Source of the DNA: Pseudaestuariivita sp. | Lineage (GTDB): Bacteria > Pseudomonadota > Alphaproteobacteria > Rhodobacterales > Rhodobacteraceae | Reading direction: 5' to 3' | NCBI GenBank assembly: GCA_020629995.1 | Contig: JAHDCH010000199.1 | Coordinates: 1-5,478 of the forward strand | Length of the DNA stretch: 5,478 bases | Part shown: positions 5,380-5,478 of the stretch, in pieces | Layout of the letters: each line of letters opens with the position of its first letter | Numbering within the stretch: the first letter of the stretch is position 1 | The notes under the pieces: generated by a model | The model's input: the letters and a program-made list of their open reading frames with translations, nothing else | Database searches by the model: none | Told to the model about the DNA's origin: nothing | Program-made: the position numbers and the translations under genes

Positions 5380-5478
5380 TCACGGGGAGTTGGCGCGCCC
5401 CCTTCCCCCAAGCGCCACCAGCACCATCAGCCAGCCCAAAACCCCCTGCCCGTGAAACGACAGGCTGGCCCGGTCGGT
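5380..5478 (-). CDS. Possible C-terminal end of a gene entering from the right edge
   Basis: Minus-strand codons from 5478 to the TGA at 5382-5380 are open for 32 residues, starting TDRASLSFHGQG and containing a hydrophobic stretch VLGWLMVLVALGG before a short polar end RGRANSP. Twenty-eight of 32 codons end in G or C, as expected of real coding sequence in this genome. It may be the tail of a membrane protein. The fragment is too short to assign a family, and the frame of the 47-residue small protein is also open to the edge here, so only one of the two is likely to be real in this stretch. Confidence 0.35.
   Translation of the reverse strand, partial: TDRASLSFHGQGVLGWLMVLVALGGRGRANSP

Noticed and set aside
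5012..5455. 147-codon plus-strand frame
   Set aside because: Arg-rich, with no domain; it is antisense to the signal-peptide end of the histidine-rich gene and to the small minus-strand frames.

Overview
The window is high-GC DNA with strong G/C third-position bias in its long genes. The gene set (a PutA with a C-terminal conserved motif, a rhomboid protease beginning MLPIRDHNPSG, an SuhB-type phosphatase beginning MQGTANLN) looks alphaproteobacterial, most likely Rhodobacterales (Roseobacter/Rhodobacter relatives). This placement rests on remembered protein style, not on a search. No tRNA, rRNA, CRISPR array, insertion sequence or phage gene was seen. The region reads as ordinary chromosome with a few unusual small elements.

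Plus strand, 1-3871: the window opens inside putA, whose N-terminus lies to the left. It encodes the bifunctional enzyme that oxidises proline to glutamate. After a 39-bp gap comes a complete rhomboid intramembrane serine protease. Its start has a promoter-like sequence so close that the mRNA may be leaderless. Immediately after it lies the C-terminal half of a GFA/CENP-V-type zinc protein that has lost its N-terminal zinc-binding half; I call this a pseudogene. A perfect palindrome of 24 bp (3879-3902) with A and T tracts separates this rightward block from the leftward block and probably acts as a two-way terminator.

Minus strand, 3935-5478: reading right to left there is the possible tail of a gene entering from the right edge, a possible 47-residue small protein, a short exported histidine-rich protein with a clear signal peptide and a tail of alternating His-X-His, and suhB (inositol-1-monophosphatase family). 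The last two each have a plausible Shine-Dalgarno sequence and promoter-like hexamers. The suhB promoter candidate sits in a strong dyad.

The genes do not form one obvious pathway: proline catabolism, membrane proteolysis and inositol-phosphate/RNA-related housekeeping are simply adjacent. The least explained element is the exported histidine-rich protein (4785-5105), which may bind transition metals. I found no convincing multi-gene novel system.
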